Origin: TMP-86 sp046347195
Lineage (GTDB): Bacteria; Pseudomonadota; Gammaproteobacteria; Steroidobacterales; Steroidobacteraceae
Assembly (NCBI GenBank): GCA_046347195.1
Contig: JAXMGQ010000020.1
Coordinates: 16,531-80,530 of the forward strand
Reading direction: 5' to 3'
Length of the DNA: 64,000 bases
Below, piece by piece: positions 63,616 to 64,000 of the stretch. The number at the start of each line of letters is the position of its first letter. The first letter of the stretch is position 1. The notes under the pieces are model-generated. The model made no database searches. It saw nothing but the letters and a program-made list of their open reading frames with translations, and had not been told where the DNA came from. The position numbers and the translations under genes were made by a program.

Positions 63616-64000
63616 CTACTTCGCGAACAGCCGCGAGATATCCTGGAAGGCCTTGAATTCCAGCGCATTGCCGGCCGGGTCCCGGAAGAACATCGTCGCC
63701 TGCTCGCCGGGCTGGCCGCGGAAGCGGATGTGCGGTTCGATGCCGAAGCGCACGCCCTGATCCTTCAGCCGCTGGGCGAGCGCCTGCCAGTGGCCCCACT
63801 CGAGCACCACGCCGAAATGCGGCACGGGTACATCATGCCCATCGACCTCGTTGGTGTGCGCAGGCGCGCGCGGGCCTGGCGCGAGATGTGCGACGAGCTG
63901 ATGTCCGAACAGGTCGAAGTCGATCCAGGCATCGGAACTGCGCCCTTCCGGGCAGCCCAGCACGCCGCCATAGAAGGCGCGCGCGGCCGCGAGATCATTC
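63616..64000 (-). CDS. Glyoxalase/VOC-superfamily protein, 5' end outside window
   Basis: The frame is open from the window edge: NDLAAARAFYGGVLGCPEGR is the family start after one or two missing strands. Later segments are WIDFDLFGHQLVAHLAPG, metal-ligand-like PVPHFGVVLEW and the closing MFFRDPAGNALEFKAF with its Glu. Such small proteins include lyases and dioxygenases with a single divalent metal. It is convergent with the PPK2 gene, 5 bases between stops. Confidence 0.82.
   Translation of the reverse strand, partial: NDLAAARAFYGGVLGCPEGRSSDAWIDFDLFGHQLVAHLAPGPRAPAHTNEVDGHDVPVPHFGVVLEWGHWQALAQRLKDQGVRFGIEPHIRFRGQPGEQATMFFRDPAGNALEFKAFQDISRLFAK

Overview
The window is GC-rich, densely coding DNA with short intergenic gaps and many ATGA-type overlaps. 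It looks like a proteobacterium, most likely gammaproteobacterial: UvrD has an E. coli-like N-terminus, the betaine transporter has the same gene order as E. coli yehZYXW, and tatABC, dtd and trkH/trkA are of proteobacterial type. A TonB receptor and a GH78 enzyme beside a clade II nitrous oxide reductase would fit a Steroidobacter/Nevskiales-like lineage. That placement is inference; there is no rRNA or tRNA to settle it.

Layout. 1-3 kb: end of a CtpA-type protease, a membrane GGDEF protein with a degenerate active site, and small membrane or lipid-binding proteins. 3-19 kb: a methylated-amine region with an MttB-family methyltransferase, a PhnD-like binding protein, a fatty-acid desaturase, a YehZYXW-type quaternary-amine ABC importer and, divergent from it, soxBDAG plus a dimethylglycine/sarcosine dehydrogenase-like protein. 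Together these could import betaine-like compounds and strip methyl groups stepwise down to glycine, passing one-carbon units to folate. Two antitoxin-like genes sit inside this region at 6.6-7.3 kb. 19-21 kb: an AAA/DUF4143 ATPase and a secreted protein.

21.3-36.2 kb: a clade II (Sec-exported) nitrous oxide reductase cluster, nosZ-cyt c-cyt c-nosB-D-G-H-F-L-Y, followed by a UbiA-family gene, a small hypothetical gene and an SCO gene. A divergent hemerythrin/DUF2249/membrane-protein operon and a Dnr-type Crp/Fnr regulator follow. FNR/Dnr-like boxes lie upstream of nosZ and between the hemerythrin and dnr genes. Six genes between 29.3 and 35.9 kb are frameshifted, some several times, which means either local decay of the accessory genes or indel errors in the sequence.

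36-49 kb: housekeeping genes, including peptide transporters, tatCBA, dtd, trkH/trkA and uvrD (with a frameshift near its start), then a DeoR regulator. 49-58 kb: a probable rhamnoside-utilisation locus with a TonB receptor, secreted S41 protease, MFS importer, esterase and GH78 alpha-L-rhamnosidase. 58-64 kb: a CopG-type antitoxin with a gutted ParE-like toxin, an AI-2E family permease, a Tat-exported IorAB molybdenum hydroxylase, a frameshifted polyphosphate kinase 2 gene and a partial glyoxalase-family gene.

A recurring theme is antitoxin genes whose toxin is reduced to a recognisable stub: PIN-type at 6825-6974 and ParE-type at 57961-58029.
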